IMG/VR virus record: IMGVR_UViG_3300042881_003428
Location: 1 to 22,277 of that record
Reading direction: 5' to 3' (one strand)
DNA: 22,277 nt
Source: a virus
In this document: piece after piece, positions 21,757 through 22,277 of the stretch
Layout of the letters: the number at the start of each line of letters is the position of its first letter
Position numbering within the stretch: position 1 is the first letter of the stretch
The notes under the pieces: model-generated
What the model was told of the DNA's origin: nothing
The model's input: the letters and a program-made list of their open reading frames with translations, nothing else
Databases searched by the model: none
Position numbers and translations under genes: made by a program

Positions 21757-22277
21757 AAACTCTAAAAGGTTTCTTACAGAATGAAGATTTGAGACAGTGG
21801 TTCAGCAAAACTCACCCCAAAGGCGATTGGAAAAGAATTAATTCTAAAGGTGAGGTTGTTGGTCCTTGTGCAAGAGAACCAGGTGAAGCAAAACCAAAAT
21901 GTATGTCAAAAGAAAAGAGGGCACAACTTTCTAAAAAAGAAAGAGCATCTGCGGTTAGAGCAAAAAGAAAACATGATCCTAATCCAGAAAGAAAAGGTGC
22001 ACCTATCAATGTGTCGAGCTATGGCAAAGGAAAGTTAAGCGAAGATATGGAACTCAACGAAAAAAATAAGCCAACAAATTCCAAATTATGGGCTAGAGCA
22101 AAGTCACTAGCAAGATCAAAGTTTGATGTTTATCCTTCTGCATATGCTAACGGCTGGGCATCTAAATGGTACAAGTCAAAAGGTGGTGGTTGGAGATCAG
22201 TAAAAGAAGAAAGAGAACCAATGAAATCATTCAAACAATACATCAATGAAGTTAATGATAAAGAAGATGTTATTACT
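21753..22277 (+). CDS. Basic DUF5872-like protein, 3' end missing
   Basis: An ATG at 21753 in ATGA overlap opens a frame of 175 codons that runs off the right edge with no stop. Residues about 11-55 (DLRQWFSK, then a glycine/lysine segment with VGPC and KPKC) and KERASAVRAKRKHDPNPERKG fit small basic phage proteins that I associate with DUF5872. Residues about 107-147 (LWARAKSLARSKFDVYPSAYANGWASKWYKSKGGGW) form a second recognisable unit. The N-terminus MKTLKGFLQNE and an internal MKSFKQYINE at 157-166 both resemble capsid-targeting peptides. The high Lys/Arg content suggests DNA contact. Whether MKSFKQYINE starts a fused second protein cannot be decided here. Confidence 0.72.
   Translation, partial: MKTLKGFLQNEDLRQWFSKTHPKGDWKRINSKGEVVGPCAREPGEAKPKCMSKEKRAQLSKKERASAVRAKRKHDPNPERKGAPINVSSYGKGKLSEDMELNEKNKPTNSKLWARAKSLARSKFDVYPSAYANGWASKWYKSKGGGWRSVKEEREPMKSFKQYINEVNDKEDVIT

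Noticed and set aside
1-22277. tRNA genes, CRISPR array, IS elements, att sites
   Set aside because: Gene-free gaps are all under about 50 bases, too short for a tRNA, and no spaced repeats, transposase or integrase features were seen.

Overview
The window looks like a piece of a T4-like (Straboviridae/Kyanoviridae-type) marine myovirus genome. The evidence is the order UvsX recombinase, a small gene, then a gp41-type DnaB helicase; three T4-type late promoters (TATAAATA or AATAAATA); AT-rich, tightly packed genes all on the + strand, many joined by ATGA overlaps; and virion-type proteins of the kind found in cyanophages and pelagiphages. The host cannot be read from the sequence. I saw no tRNA, photosynthesis gene, IS element or CRISPR array, and no gene-free stretch over about 50 bases.

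Layout. (1) 1-3411, replication and recombination: a partial coiled-coil membrane protein, UvsX, a small unknown gene and the gp41 helicase. (2) 3441-5313, small genes behind a late promoter: a PD-(D/E)XK nuclease-like protein, a small conserved phage protein, a HesB/IscA/ErpA-type Fe-S carrier and two tiny proteins, one with a membrane anchor. (3) 5321-13800, a cassette of 11 translationally coupled genes for sugars and glycans: two SAM methyltransferases, a GT2 glycosyltransferase, two SDR epimerase/reductases, an HtrL/YibB protein, two GT9-like proteins, two further glycosyltransferase-like proteins and an RfbH-like 3-dehydrase. (4) 13844-22277, a late module behind a second late promoter. 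It holds a ligase-like nucleotidyltransferase, a His-rich protein with a possible nuclease core, a nucleotidylyltransferase-P-loop kinase fusion, two charged internal-head or scaffold-like proteins, an abundant-looking virion protein with an Ig-like domain, a conserved small phage protein and a right-edge partial gene.

How the parts may work together. The cassette probably changes a host surface glycan or decorates a phage component. Its RfbH-like enzyme should need a [2Fe-2S] cluster, so the phage Fe-S carrier upstream could support it. In the late module several enzyme-like proteins start with a peptide resembling the T4 capsid-targeting sequence (M-K-x-F/Y-x-x-F/L-I/L-x-E). LxE sites fitting the T4 gp21 prohead protease recur through the module. 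My main hypothesis is that this phage packages a set of nucleic-acid or nucleotide-handling enzymes in its capsid and delivers them with its DNA. This is inference and has not been tested.
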